64,000 nucleotides of DNA from Halocaridina rubra (Eukaryota > Arthropoda > Malacostraca > Decapoda > Atyidae): assembly GCA_037179515.1 (NCBI GenBank), contig JAXCGZ010005745.1, forward strand, positions 65,001-129,000, read 5' to 3'. This document shows positions 1-12,614 of the stretch, piece by piece; positions within the stretch are counted from its first letter, which is position 1; every line of letters starts with the position of its first letter. Under the pieces are notes generated by a model. The model searched no databases, was not told where the DNA came from, and was given only the letters and a program-made list of their open reading frames with translations. The position numbers and the translations under genes were made by a program.

Positions 1-155
1 ATATATATATATATATGTTGAATTTTTCTACAGCAATTCATCTACAACAATTCATATACTACAATTCATCTATGGATACATATCATCTACATTCTTATAA
101 AATATGTATAATAATGCAAGTAAAATTTATTTTGGAGACTATTGCTTCTGTCTTT

Positions 156-458
156 GGAGGTGTTGAACTATTTAAAAAAAAATTAAAGGCTAACTAACAA
201 TAAGGAAAAAAAAATTTTGTAGTTACAAAATAAAATTTCTCATTTTAAATAGACACAATATGATTGCTTGCAAAGCTAAAAAGATACAAAACGAAAGAAT
301 TGGAGGTGTCGTACGTTAAAAGAAAAATTAAAGGCTATCTAACAAAAAGGTAGAAAAAAGATTTTGCAGTTAGTAAAAAAAATAAAATTTCTCATTTAAA
401 AAAGACACAATAAGATTGCTGTCGAAGCTAAGAAGATAGAAAACGAAAGAGAAATGAA
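156..458. repeat. Two-copy tandem duplication, period about 146 bp
   Basis: Two diverged copies begin at about 156 and 302, each opening with GGAGGTGT. Shared later blocks include AAATTAAAGGCTA and AAAATTTCTCATTT, followed by a GACACAATA block. No coding potential is visible. The first 16 bases of the window are the end of an (AT)n tract. Confidence 0.7.
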
Positions 459-584
459 AAACCTTTTATTAAAAAAAAATTAAAAAGAAAGGTTATGTGA
501 TATTCCACGAATATAATCATAGATATTTATACTGCTGAAATTTTCCACTCGTCTTTCTATACGTTTAGCAGTATCACGGTAGCA

Positions 585-1016
585 CTTTTTTGTAGTTTCA
601 GGCTCCCTCCCAGAGAGATATTGTTCTTTTGAGGATCATTTAAATTTTTCTTCTTCTTAAGACAATGAATTTCTATATATTTCGGATGGTGAGCAGCAAC
701 TTGGACTTGGAAAGCCCTGTGCCATCCTGCTGTATTATTTGTTTTTGATAAATTTTGCAAAGCCTCATTATAAACATTCCATATTTCATGAGCAAAGATA
801 GGAGGCCTTCATATATTTCTTCGTCCAGGGTGGGCGATTCATGTGTCCTCAAAATAATCTATTACATCTTGAGCTTCATCAGAAGAAATATTATTTTTAC
901 ATAATGCCGCAAATGTCTTGGTCACTTTTTTAACTGGAACAAATGCTATGCCTAACAATATCTGAAGCCTCAAAGCAAATTCAGAATTTGTCTCATAAAA
1001 TCTCTGGAGACCATTT
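585..1016 (-). pseudogene. MULE-type transposase C-terminal remnant
   Basis: Read on the minus strand with a stop and a frame change, the protein runs from an [17 protein letters not shown] helix (about 1000) through DVIDYFEDT (about 865), HPGRRN, a WNVYNEAL block (about 775) and TNNTAGWHRAFQ (about 715) to HHPKY. The pattern Y..T, then W-N-V, then T-N-N-..-G-W-H-.-A-F, is the one I know from MULE-transposase-domain proteins spread through arthropod genomes. The copy is interrupted by a TGA near 868 and lacks the N-terminal catalytic part, so it is dead. The family name rests on recalled motifs. Confidence 0.6.
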
Positions 1017-1126
1017 TTCTGAACTGAACAGAATACACTTTGACAGAAATCTTAACCAATTTTCTCTTGGAATTACTGTTATTGATACATATTGTTGTAG
1101 ATGAATTGTATATGTATGCAAATTGT

Positions 1127-1580
<454 letters not shown>

Positions 1581-1603
1581 AAAAAATTAAATTAAATTAA
1601 AAA

Positions 1604-1606
<3 letters not shown>

Positions 1607-1689
<83 letters not shown>
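1607..1689. repeat. A-rich tail followed by (AT)n microsatellite
   Basis: A run of A residues leads directly into about 78 bp of (AT)n. It sits at the 3' end of the LINE fragment, as expected if the microsatellite grew from a poly(A)-like tail (inference). Confidence 0.9.
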
Positions 1690-1692
<3 letters not shown>

Positions 1693-1984
1693 GCATAGAC
1701 AGTGTTGTTATTAATTTTATCTGATTAGATTTAATTTTAATCAATATTCAAGAGGTTCTATTCCAGCTACCACTAAGAAGTGGAATGATTCCTTTGCTAT
1801 GGTATTAAGCTAGATGCAATCATTTTTATTAGGAAGACTTTGAGTTTGATCTTTTGAAATTACAGTGAAATAATGTCAGTATTGCAATACTGAATTGTAC
1901 CAAAATGTATTTTTTTCCCTATCATCTCTTTCTTATTCCTCACCAAGTTTCATTTCATTGCTGGAGCCACATGGTTTATAGTCT

Positions 1985-2200
1985 TTACTTCTTTCAAGCT
2001 TTGCCTAGAGTGAGGAAGGAGGAGGTGAGGCAGAGAACGCTTGTTGACATAAGGCTGTTAGATTAGTTACGTCAGTGTGTGTTGAGATGGTTTCGATATA
2101 TGGAGAGACTGAATGATGAACAAATAGGAAATAGAGTGTGTGGAGAGCAGATGTTACTGGAATAAGACCCAAAGGAAGATCTAGAATGAAATGTTGATTC
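1985..2200 (+). pseudogene. Non-LTR retrotransposon RT C-terminal remnant
   Basis: The plus-strand reading contains LRWFRYMERLNDEQIGNRV (about 2088-2145) followed by a stop. This matches the L-R-W-F-G-H-V-.-R-.-.-D motif typical of the C-terminal end of many LINE ORF2 proteins. Short, interrupted and clearly not functional. Confidence 0.55.
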
Positions 2201-2800
2201 CTTGGTGTTATATATAACAGTTAGTATAATGCTTTCTCACCCGGTATTCATGCAAGCAACAAGAAATTCTTTGAACTCACTTTCTAAAGAAAATTTTATT
2301 TCTTCAACCTGAAACCTTTCATTTATGAGCAATGCTCTCCCTCCACCAGTCCTCTCGGATCTCTCAGCCCTTAATATTCTGGAGCCCTTAGGAAAAACTG
2401 ACACTGTTTATGTCCTCAGTTAACGTAGTCTCTGTAACTGTTGCTATATCTCCCTTACTGGTGTGAATCCTGTCCATCAGTTTCACTGCCTTACCAGCTA
2501 CCCCATCAGCATTTGTGTACAGCAATATTAATGAGGCGTCACCTTCTTTGTTTCCCCTTTGGCTTGAAGATCTCTGAAACAAAAAATTTTCTTCTCTTCT
2601 TCATTTCTTTCCTCATGTAACTTTCTAGCTTCCTGCAACAAGCTTTGGATTTTTATCATCTCTTCCTGTGTTATGTATAGTCTAGTAAACAAATTTATGT
2701 TCTGAATTCTTGAAAGTCTGTTAGGTTTTTCGCCCTTATCAATACTTCTCTACATATGTTCCCTCTCTCAAAGGTTACTTTCATGCTGTATGTCACTGGA
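2190..2800 (-). mobile_element. LINE A fragment: endonuclease-region piece
   Basis: It is near-duplicate to 8845-9380 in the large LINE A copy. Both share TTCCTTGGTGTTATAT, ATGCTTTCTCACCC, ATTCATGCAAGCAACA and CTCCACCAGTCCTCTCGG. In the large copy this segment precedes the GDFN endonuclease motif in the minus-strand frame, so it is the early part of ORF2. Both ends are truncated, and stops are frequent. Confidence 0.75.
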
Positions 2801-2814
2801 ACAGAGAAGAGAGA

Positions 2815-3020
2815 GTGCTAGAGGTAAGAGAAGAAAAGCAAGATTGTGTATATATGATGCAGGCAATAGGGATTTCTCATACCTTCTAGCAAGGTGAAAG
2901 GAGACAGGAGGGTGTGGTGAGGTTGCCATGAGATGAAGTGGTGGGGGTAAACTAGGTGCAGCTGTCTAACATCACAGCATAAGATTCTTACCCATTTGCC
3001 CAATGGATGACCCAAGCTGG
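2815..3020 (-). repeat. Old dispersed repeat, shared with 48340-48560
   Basis: The reverse complement follows the same order of short matches as the plus strand at 48340-48560: GCTTGG.TCATCCA, CAGCTG..CC..GTTTACC.CCAC, CATCTCATGGCAAC, then GGT.TGAGAAAT and ATATACACA. Divergence is high. I do not recognise the family. No coding capacity. Confidence 0.5.
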
Positions 3021-3345
3021 GCAGTCAAGGGAACAGAGAGTTGTGATCAAAGTTATTAGCTTTGACTCAGCCCCTCACAAGGATCATTGCAGTTATTGTA
3101 AATGTTACTATGTATTTACATATTTAGTGAATAGGATGAGGGAAATGTGAATGCTGAATTCCATTCCTGGGTTGTAGGTTTCCCCTGAATCCTTTATGAA
3201 GGTTTGATTCTGCTCAGTGACAGTGCCAGGGTAGATTGTATATACCTTTGCACCTGCTTACTCTCTTTCCTGCTTTCCTTTCACTCTTTTGAATGTCAAA
3301 GCATATCCTGAACAGCTTTTTTACTGTGTTTTACCTCTTTCACAG

Positions 3346-3501
3346 GAGAAGGATGGAGTTACATATCTCTACTTGGATTCAGTAGCAACTTCTGAACAGT
3401 GTCTGCACTTTGGCATTAACAGAGATATAGAAATTGTTAATGCACTTCCTGGGACAGTGGCTCTGTATGATTACTATGAACCTGATGCAAGAATTACTCA
3501 G
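3346..3501 (+). CDS. Alpha-2-macroglobulin/TEP receptor-binding-domain exon
   Basis: A 156-nt internal exon (52 codons, phase 0 at both ends) with a polypyrimidine-rich acceptor ending TTTCACAG at 3345 and a donor CAG|GTTAGT after 3501. The peptide opens EKDGVTYLYLDSV, has a lone Cys in EQCLHFGI, and ends in GTVALYDYYEPDARITQ. The V-.-.-Y-D-Y-Y-E-P signature near the C-terminus is characteristic of the receptor-binding (MG8-like) domain of alpha-2-macroglobulin and related thioester-containing proteins, which trap proteases and opsonise pathogens in haemolymph. No neighbouring exon was found, so this is either one exon of a gene with very large introns or a stranded exon of a broken copy. Confidence 0.72.
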
Positions 3502-5039
3502 GTTAGTTCATTATTTTTGTTAACATAATGTCATATTCTCCTGAAGCTAGCAACTTAACCGCTACTAAACAAAAAAGGAAGCCGAAATTTTCATCGTATC
3601 CAACCCATCATCACCCCTACTTTCAGCTATTTTGTGGCATAAAGATTTAAAAAAAAATATAGGAGGAGAGGGATTGCAAACCATCCCTCTCCTTTATCTA
3701 TATTAGTTTACTGCTGTAATATTTTGGGAGTATGAGGGTGGAAACGCTTTTAATTATCATTTCATGCATATACCAAATGTGTTGCTCCATATTCCAGGTT
3801 TTAATGGACTCAGAATTTTTTTTTTAAACTCTAACCCTTTAACCCCTTTGTTACGTAGCAAACAAGATATGATATATTTTTTACTATACCAAGGATGGTT
3901 ACTGTGTAATAAAAGAATTTATCTCATGCTTGAATACAGTTGAAAAAGAAGCATAAACTGTACATCATGTAGCAAAATGTGTTAAATTACACAATGACAT
4001 ATTCAAGCGGCAAGAGAAGTATAATATAACAATAGGCTTAAGTCATCAGGGTAACTACAACTAGTGGAAGACTTAACACAAAGGGAAAAGTACTGTTGAT
4101 TATTTCTGTATAAAAAAACAAAATCCCAAACCAGGCCTCTCTTCTCCATGGTTTTCTTGTTGATGTTCACTGAATTTAACGTCTTATTGTCTTACTTTTG
4201 TCCAATGCATTCATATCACACTCCTGGATAGAGGCCTATAAACCCTATCCATGCTGATACCCAGCATCTTATTGTCTATCATTTCTGATATAAAAACCTC
4301 TTCCCCTATCCTTATGATTAACTTAAGCTGCTTCCATTCATCTCGCTCTTTGGAACTGCCTTCACAGATTCATGCAAGGCACTTCCTCCTCCTACATACA
4401 TAAGCATTAAGTTCAACAAAAGGGGTTTTGAACCAACTACCAATACGCTGTCGCCACTTAATTATTATTTGATTGCCACCTAATGCTACTTTCTCACTCC
4501 CTCATTCAAATATTGTACTTTGGTTCAACACTTTCAAATCAACTTCTCTCAGTACACCACACACAAAATATACAACCATGGTGACATAACACTTCTCTTA
4601 GCATGATTCCTTTTCCAACCCCATCATTTTTCCCAACCAATTCTTACAAAAACTTTATTTGCTTCAAAAATATTTACTCCCTTCAAGAAGTATCCACCTA
4701 TTCAGAAGCTGCAGGACTTACCATATTGCTTTCTACCCTCCCTTTATATGCTATTTCTAAATCTCTATATTGATGCAGCATATTAAATCTGCAAGTATAA
4801 TAGTATTCATTCACTATCAATTAAATTTTGGATTTGATATACTGTATTGGTATAATTTTCCAGGAATGGTTTATCTCTTAATGTTTTTTTACAATTCCAG
4901 AAATTTAAATTGAACGGCCAGGGATGCTGATGCACAAGGTAATATAGTATCAACATTCATTTTACACACCAATAAATTTTTGAAAAATTTTGATAAAGTT
5001 ATAGTCACAATGGATAATTTCCATTTTATTCGAACCATT
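3502..5039. other. Non-coding stretch, possibly A2M intron
   Basis: AT-rich sequence with short simple runs and no ORF with recognisable content. It would be intronic if the A2M-like gene continues downstream. I see no exon with the expected C-terminal cysteines of that domain here. Confidence 0.5.
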
Positions 5040-5830
5040 CCTATGTAAAGCTCTCTTGAGTTTCCACTTGTTCTCGTTCCCTAAGCTCCCTAACCAAACA
5101 GCCCAGAGTCCCTAAGGAAAGTCTCTTCCGATCCCAGGCTTTCCCTCAGAGCTCGCAAGTAGTGGTTTTTGTGTTGTTGACATATGCGGTTGTAAGCATT
5201 GCAGTCTTCCATTATGTTTGATTGTATGAGATGTAATCCTGGACAGGCATCACTGATGGAGTTGTCCAGCCTCTTTTGAGACCTCAAAAGGATTGGTTGG
5301 TGCCGTCATCTCAGCCTGGCCAGGTAGACTGTCTTCACAGGTAAGGCATGATTTGGAAGAATGGATGTCGTAAGGTTGTGCATGCAGCGGTCACTGAGTG
5401 ACTGGATAGAATAGCAAGTTAACTGTGTATGGATATGTTTGCATAAGAGGTTTGGAGTGGGCGAGTAGGAAGAAATTTTAGTATTTGTGTGACATATCAT
5501 GCACTAGGTGTTGTGTTAATGATGATTGTTATGTGTGTGATTGTTTTGGCTTGTAGTGTAGTAAATGGACTGGGTGTGTAGAGGCTGTGGCAAGTATTTG
5601 AAACGTTTTATTTCACGATCACCTTTGACTTGGGGATTTTGGTTTCTTGGTGTAAATGGTCTGTCACTGTTGTAGCTGTGTAACTTTTGATAATTTTTTG
5701 TGCTCTATTTTGTATCGTTTGCAGGGTGTTGTGATTACTTCTAGTGAAGTTAGAAGCCCAAGCAGGGCTTGCATATGCTCACATTAAGCATAAGAGGGTC
5801 CCCATTAGTCGTTGCTAATTGGGACCATAA
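5040..5830 (-). mobile_element. LINE B fragment
   Basis: It matches 13770-14720 in the larger LINE B composite, segment by segment. Shared pieces include CCTAAGCT..CT, AGTCCCTAAGGAAAG, GGTTGTAAG.A.TGCAGTC, TGTATGAG, GGA.GGATGTC, TTGTGCATGCAGC and GGGCGAG/GGGCAAG. Minus-strand orientation is inferred from the larger copy, whose endonuclease and RT motifs read that way. No intact frame remains. Confidence 0.65.
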
Positions 5831-6164
5831 AAGCACTACTAATAATGAAAAGACAAATAACAAAACCATGTTTCCCATTACAATCAATGTATTAGAGGTC
5901 TAATAGGGACGGGCCATCCTACATTTAAGTATTACCTCCAGTTACAAATCACTATAAAATGAAAAGCTTTGCATGAAAATGTGTAATTATAACTTAGAAT
6001 TTGTAATAAAGGAAAGAAAACGAAAATGAAGTATATAATAATATAATTAAAGGGAAAAACGTAGCACATTGTACCTGACAACAGCAAGGAATCAAACTTG
6101 ATTGGAGAGAGGGGGGTAGCTTAGCAACAACAAAGTCTTAAAACTTAGGGTATTTTCACAGTAT

Positions 6165-6245
6165 AAAATAATAATAATAATAATAATAATACAAATAGTA
6201 ATAATGATAAAAATAATAATAATGCATATAAAGAGAGAGAGTGAA
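6165..6245. repeat. (AAT)n simple repeat
   Basis: An interrupted run of AAT/TAA triplets, ending in a short GAGAGAGAG stretch just before the 3' end of LINE A. Confidence 0.85.
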
Positions 6246-6283
6246 AACTAAAGCTCCTGCCAGCAGTGTACAAAGGTATGCAT

Positions 6284-9200
6284 GTGATTGCCTAATTGTG
6301 CTTACGGGAGAGAGCCCTATGCTCGTAACTCCCCCGTCTGCTGGTAGGTTCCATTTTTATACTCAATGATACTTATCATAATTGTCTTTAAAACTATGAA
6401 TTGAGTTAGCATTTACTACCTCATCGCTTAGCAAATTCCAATCATTAACTATTCTTACACTAACAAAAAGTACTTCCTTACAACCTGCAAAGTAGTTTTC
6501 TTACGATGATTCAAATTTTTGCCTCTAGTTCTAGAGCCAGCCATACCAAAATATCGATCCCTATGCACTTTCTCAAAACCATGAAGGAATTTAAAAACTC
6601 ACCTCATCCCTCCTCATTTTTCTAGCTTCGAGTGGTGGTAAGTCTAAATCCCTCAGCCTCTCATCATAACTGAGATTGAGTATTTCTGGTGTCAGTTCCG
6701 TGGCATGTCTCTGAACTTTTTCCAGCTTATATATATGCCTTTTCAAGTGTGGATTCCATAAGAGGACGGCATATTCAAGCTTTGGCCTCACGTAAGTTAC
6801 ATAAATATTTCTGAACAATACCTTCTTCATGTGTCTGAAGGATACCTTTACATTTGCTAAGAAAGCATATGCTGTCCTTGCTATGCCAATTATATACATT
6901 TCCAGAGACAAATCTGCCTGTATGTTTATTCTTAGATCTCTCATTCTGTCTCTTGAAGTTCTGCTCCTGCTATTGAGTATCCATGCTTGGGCCATCTTGC
7001 ACTTGTACCCATTCTCATTATCTTGCATTTTGAAGTATTAAATTTTATTAGCCATTTTTCTGACCACTCGTGCTGACTATTTAGGTCCTCCTGGCATTCT
7101 CTACCATTGTTCTCATATCCTATTTTTTTCGCATTCTGCATCATCTTCAAACATATTCAAAAATTGAATTTACAGACTCTGGTATATCAGTTTTGTATAC
7201 AAGGAACAAAGTGACCCTAAAACTGACCCCTGTGGAACCCCACTACTTACCCTTCTCCATTCAGACACTGAGCATCTTACTCTAACCCTCTGTTCCCTTC
7301 CTTCTAAGCGAGTTTTTATCCATTCCAAGACATTTCCACCTATTCTCGCCATTACTTGCAGCTTCTTAATAAGACTCCCATGTGGGAACATATCACATGC
7401 CTTCTGAATATCCAGGAATATGCAATTGCCCCGCCCTCTCTTTCCTGTAAGATTCTGCTCACTTCATCATAAAACTCTAATAATTAATTTGGTACTGGTG
7501 ATCTGCCTTCTCTGAAGTCATGTTGTCTCACTGACAAAAAGTTAAAGAATTCTAGGTGAAGAGAGATGTGTTTTCTTAGTAGTTTTTCCATAACTTTGGA
7601 AACTATGATGGTCAAGGAAACAGGCCTATAGTTTAGAGCTGTATCCCTCCTTCCCTTTTTGAAGATAGGTACCATGTTCAGTTGTTTCCAGCATCTTGGA
7701 TTTATTGATGACTGATGATGATATTCTCCCTTGAGAATCTTGGAAGCTCCAGAGATTCCAGTGACTTATCAAATATGATGCATAGGTCCACCAATATTGA
7801 TTTAGCGCATTTCTTACGTATGTACGAGGATGTATCATCAGGACCTGTAGCTTTATGGGCATCTAATTCCATCAACGCTTTGCATGCCTCTATGGTTGAA
7901 AAGATGATATACTCTAGTATCGGCCCTTGATCTCCTTTTTCTGCAACCTGAGGGCATGGGGTGTTTTCTTCTGTAAATACTGACAGAAACTCTTTGTTCA
8001 GTTCTTCCCAGAACTCTTCATCCATTTCAGCGATGCTTCCATCCATTCTCTTCAACCTTAAAACCTGTAATTTGACCTCCAGTTTTCCTCTAATAAAGCT
8101 GTAGAAAAGTTTAGAGTTTTCTTTAGCCTTCCTGCTAATATCCTTTCATAATCTCTCTGCCTCTCATCTTTCACTTAGGTATTAATTTCTTACTTTTTTA
8201 TAAGTCTACCAGGCAGTTATGTTGTTTTCTCCTCCTATATCTCTCTCCACTCCTTAGCTTTCTTACACTCATTATTGAAACATCTCTCTCTAGCATTAAT
8301 AACTCCTATTTTGGTGGAAGTTATGCAACAAGTGACTATTTTCCCATATTCCTCACAATAGATTTCGTGCATTTATTGTACAGATTTGTTGTGAAATAAG
8401 GTCCTCCTGTCAATAACTGCAAAAAGTTAATTGATTTTTATGTAATCTCCTTTTGGATAGTTCCTCCTCCTCGTGTCCTTCTCAGTTCCCCTACTTTGAG
8501 GCAGAACATCTTCGGTGATATACTTCATCAACAACACACAGTTGTCACTTTTTCCAATTGGTGGTTCATGCTCAATTTTTTTCAATCTCAAACACATTAT
8601 CTGTGAATACTAGATAAAGCAATGATGGCTTATCCCGACCCTTGGCCTTCGTTGGTTCCAGTACATGTTGGTGTAGGAATCTTGCCCCAAATGCATCCTC
8701 CCCACTTTGCGAGTCAAGATTTGTCCAATCTATCTGTGATTAAAATCTCCCATAATCAAAATCCTACCCTTTCTCTTTCGTGAGATGTTAACAACTGAGT
8801 TTATGACTTCGAAAGTACCAACATAACTTTCCTCATAAACCTCTACCTTATGTTGATTCCTTGGTGTTATATACAAATTATTATAATGCTTTCTCACCCA
8901 GTATTCATGCAAGCAACATGAAATTCTTTGAACTCACTTTCTAAAGCAAAGCTTATTTCTTCAACCCGAAACCATTCATATATGAGTAATGCTCTCCCTC
9001 CACCAGTCCTCTCGGATCTTTCAGCCATTAATATTCTGCAGCCCTTAGGAAAAACTGACACTGTTTATGTCCTCAGTTAACGTAGTATCTGTAACTGCTG
9101 CTATACATTTGTGTACAGCAATCTTAATGAGGCATTACTTTCTTCATCGCCCCTTTGGCTTGAAGATCTCTGAAACAAAAATTTTTCCTTCTCTTCTTCA

Positions 9201-10330
9201 TTTCTTTATTCATTTAACTTTAGCTTCATGAAACAGGCTTTTGATTTTTTTCCATTTCTTCCTGTGTTTTATATGGTCTAGTAAACAAATTTCTGCTCTG
9301 AATTTTCGAAAGTCTCTTAGGTTTTTGCCCCTATTAATACTTCTCTACATATTTTCCCTCTGTCAGAGGTTACTTTCATTATTCTTGCCTTTACCTCCCT
9401 AGAATATATACAAATTTGTTGAATGCTTACAATATTTTCTGGACCACACACTACTCCAAACTTCCTTATTAGATCTACAACCCTAGGTTTATTATATTCA
9501 AGTCTCCCTGGCCATGTTGACTCCTAGAATTCACTTATGCCTGAGATTATCACCGAGTTCTCTTTATCAAGTGCCTGTTTGATTAGTGGACTTGCCCTTT
9601 CAATCATCTTTCATTTTTTCTAATACTGTTTCTTTGTAATCAACCGTATTTACATTTTCCAGTGCCACCTCTTTCACTTCCTCTATTACTGCCTCATTTT
9701 GCTTTACTGCATCTGCAAATGATCTTGTAAAGCTTTCATATTCTGTATTCAGCTCCTGGAAGTCTTTTCTGAACTGCTTGAGGTTTTCCTTTATCTGGAC
9801 ATTCCAAACTGCATTCTTATTTCTCTCAGAAGAGAGCAGCGAACTAACACTTAATTCATTTAGGCTGTCACTCAGCTATTTGTTGTTATCTTCTTGCTTT
9901 GAAATTCCAATATTTATTCACTCTTTTCCTCTTCCAGCTTTTTTATTCTCTTCCCCTTGTGCTTTGTTACACTCTTTAATTTCTTATCTCTAAGTGTTTC
10001 ATTCTCTTGAAACTTACTTTCAAAGTCTTCTTTCATTTTGCTATCCATATTCTGAATTTTATTATCCAGGTTTGTTACTAGGGCCTCAAGGTCCCTGACT
10101 TTCTGCTTCAGGTTCCTAAGAGCTACTCCCCATCCCACAACCCCCAGGGATCCTCTACAACCCATCCCCTGAATTTTATTATCCAGGTTTGTTACTAGTC
10201 TCAATGTCCCTGACTTTCTGTTTCAGGTTCCTAAGAGCTACGCTCTATCCCACAAGCCCTGGGGATCCTCTAGTACCCATCCCCTGACCACTGGACAGGG
10301 GGGTTTAGAGATAGAGATGGTCTCATCTTT
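6284..10330 (-). mobile_element. LINE A: long, decayed CR1/jockey-like retrotransposon
   Basis: Read 5' to 3' on the minus strand it keeps the classical order. First is an ORF1-like coiled coil (10290-9914, VTNLDNKIQ and KIQNMDSKMKEDF). Next comes an AP endonuclease piece with GRILIMGDFNHR (about 8750) and DWTNLDSQ, then RT entry motifs AHKATGPDD (about 7855), FKKGRRDTALNYRPVSL (about 7640) and SGVPQGSVLG (about 7220), then the C-terminal LEYAVLLWNPH and YDERLRDLDLPPLEARK (about 6640). The 3' end at 6284 is the reverse complement of a CCCGTAAGCACAATTAGG-type tail. Frames are broken many times and the YADD box is not recoverable. Related copies lie at 2190-2800, 27855-28040, 53102-54043 and two short tails. 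Confidence 0.85.
10052..10292 (-). repeat. 120-bp tandem duplication in LINE A ORF1
   Basis: Two adjacent copies start with TGAATTTTATTATCCAGG (about 10052 and 10171) and end near GGGATCCTCTA..ACCCATCCCCTGA. In protein terms this duplicates the VTNLDNKIQ coiled-coil segment of ORF1. Confidence 0.85.
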
Positions 10331-10794
10331 GAGTTTGAGTCTCACAGAATTAAAAAAAAAGTTATTATTTAACCTCACACAGAATTGCCTTATCTTTTGA
10401 ATACTAATTTAGTTACAAAGTTAAACTTTTTCAATGAAACATTTTCCTGATAGCACACACTAATTAAAAAAATTGACTTGAAAATAATAAAAAAAAAAAC
10501 ACACATGAAGAAAAGTTTGTATATGCAGCCAAAGAGAAACAATTGATGTCTTGAACACCTGTTTTTTATTCTTAGATGCTAAACCGATCATTTCCAAAGA
10601 AAAAGATTAGTCAGTTATTAACCAAGTTATCACAGGATCAAAATTTATCACAAGTTAGCATTACAAAAACTAACTCTACATAAATTAAAAATTTAATAAG
10701 AGAAAAACATATACTGTACACATTGCGAGAAGAGGAAGGAGTAGATACCAACTGACATGTTTAGGTGTAATAGCTGGAGCTTTAGCAATTTAGA
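10331..10794. other. AT-rich spacer between two LINEs
   Basis: A- and T-rich sequence without ORFs, splice-like exons or recognisable repeats. Confidence 0.5.
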
Positions 10795-10842
<48 letters not shown>

Positions 10843-10930
10843 ACACCAAGAGGACAATAGCCTAAGTACATTTCATCTTTTTCTCTATTATACACGTTAT
10901 TATGTTATTATTATTATTATTATTATTATT
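10795..10930. repeat. Two (ATT)n tracts
   Basis: Pure ATT/TTA runs at 10795-10840 and about 10902-10930 flank a 60-bp spacer. The second directly abuts the 3' end of LINE B (minus strand), so it probably grew from that element's tail. Confidence 0.9.
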
Positions 10931-12345
10931 GTCATACACTGAAAAGATGATAGCCAAAAGCTTTTCATCTCTCTTTCTCTGAATTTGCATGTAACGTCCT
11001 ATGCCATTAGCACCATCAGTTGACGAAAAAACGGAACAGCTAGGAAGTATTTTTGTCATTGCCTGAAAATGTCGATGACGAAAAGCGAGGCAACGAATGA
11101 CGGGAACCTCCTGTATGTTGTTTATATAATGTTGTAGTGGTTTCTCTGTATTGTCCAAAATTTGTATGGACAAGTGACCTGAATAGGAAGCTATGTATCC
11201 TTGGGGTGAGTGCAGAGTTGATAGATCGTGCATTTGTAGGTTAAAGGGTGTGATTGATAAGACAGATCCTCGAGGGACTCCATTTGTAAAGTTTCTCATG
11301 TTTGACAACATACCTCCATTTGTAATTTTCTCATGTTTGACGACATACCTGCAAATCCAGTTTTAAAGGTTCTGAAACTTGATGATTGACCAGCAAATGA
11401 TACATTTGTACACCTGTCTGCGAGGTAGTTTGCCATTTATTTTTTTGCGTTAGTGTAGTAATGTTTATTTGTGAAGTTAAGGCGGGGGATAGCGTCAAAG
11501 GCTTTACTCATGTCTAACATGACGAGAAGTGTCCTCTGTGCTGGCCTAGCTGAATTGATGCCATCAAATATTCTTTGTGTTTAGGTTAGAGGAGTGTGGT
11601 GTAATATGTTGCAGTGTTAGTCCTTCGGTGACTTTGATGGGAGTGCAGTTGTGAAATGGGATGATGTGAAGAGGGAGCATGAGGTTTTTGTTGGGTTTGG
11701 GGATTGTGATAATGACACCATGCTTCCAGATGTTGGGTATTGTGTGATTGCCAGCTTGATATGTTAGTGAGTCCTTGTATGCCTTGTTGAAGATGTGCTT
11801 TGTCTGATGGTTAGTGAATGGTTTGAATTTTTAGGAAGCTTTCTCTTACATCTAGTAACATTAGTTGTCACATAGGGGGTGGACCGACATAGAACTTGAT
11901 GATGAGGGTATAATGTCTGTTGTTGTGATGGCAGTATATTATTTACTGTGTTACTGTTGACGTTATGCTCTTAAGTGTTATGTTGAGTATGTTGATGTTT
12001 GGTTTATGATCAAGTGTGTCCAGGTAAATATTCCAATTTAATGTTTCTTGTTATAGTATTTTATTATAGGTTTGTGAGTCAAGTGTTTGTTTTCTGTTTT
12101 GTCCTGTGTGTGGTGTTGGAGAATGTTTTAGTGTATCACAATGTCTAAAACCTTAAAGTTTTGGTGTTATAGTGAGGTTGAATCTTTTTCTGTTACATCT
12201 TGAAATGTTATTTCTGCTTTTTAAATTTTTTTCCAAAAGTGTGCCACACCATTTATGATAGTGAAGGATGTACCGTTTCAAGTTTCTAATGCCGTTTCTG
12301 CTTCATTTGTGAATCCTCCCTAGTTGTTTCTTTTGTAATTGGTGT
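10931..12345 (-). pseudogene. LINE B reverse transcriptase domain, decayed
   Basis: Minus-strand motifs in order are GVIITIPKPNKNLMLPL (about 11720-11670), LLVMLDMSKAFDAIPRLN (about 11530-11485) and NFTNGVPRGSVLSITPFNL (about 11295-11240). The polymerase catalytic box, expected as SYADDL, reads SYSGHL (about 11190), and LQHYINNI follows. These are RT fingers and palm motifs 1-5 of a non-LTR retrotransposon. Loss of both catalytic aspartates and several frame breaks make it inactive. It is the 3' part of an element whose 5' part lies at 13450-15530, split by later insertions. Confidence 0.8.
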
Positions 12346-12360
12346 ATGTGTCTGAGCTAG

Positions 12361-12593
12361 ATACATACATACATACATATACCTTGGCCGTTTCCCCCTT
12401 AAATTGGGGGGTAGCCGACATCAAAAAAGGAAAACAGTTTGGGGAGAAGTTATTCTCCCCCCCACTCCCCTTCTTCTTTGACGTCTCACAGGAGGTTGGT
12501 ACAAGGGGGGGGATTCCCAGTCCCCCCGCCCCGTCCACTATTAGTCGCCTTTTAAGACACGCAGGGAATACGGTGAGGCTATTCTTTGATATT
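12361..12593. repeat. SINE-like repeat, copy 1
   Basis: It begins with an (ACAT)n run, then ACCTTGGCCGTTTCCCCC, a G/C-homopolymer-rich middle, AGTCGCCTTTTAAGACACG and GGGAATACGGTGAGGC. It is almost identical to 13908-14152 over about 235 bp. The block GTCGTAAAAGGCGACTAA (reverse complement) is, as I recall, common in arthropod and mollusc interspersed repeats. The near identity of the two copies implies recent spread or local copying. No ORF, so a non-autonomous element is most likely. Confidence 0.8.
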
Positions 12594-12614
12594 GAGCTAG
12601 ACACCTTTTAAAAA

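Noticed and set aside
10862..11311. A single intact 149-codon protein
   Set aside because: The N-terminal third is a decayed RT and the rest runs into (AAT)n-coded Asn. It is a pseudogene segment of LINE B.
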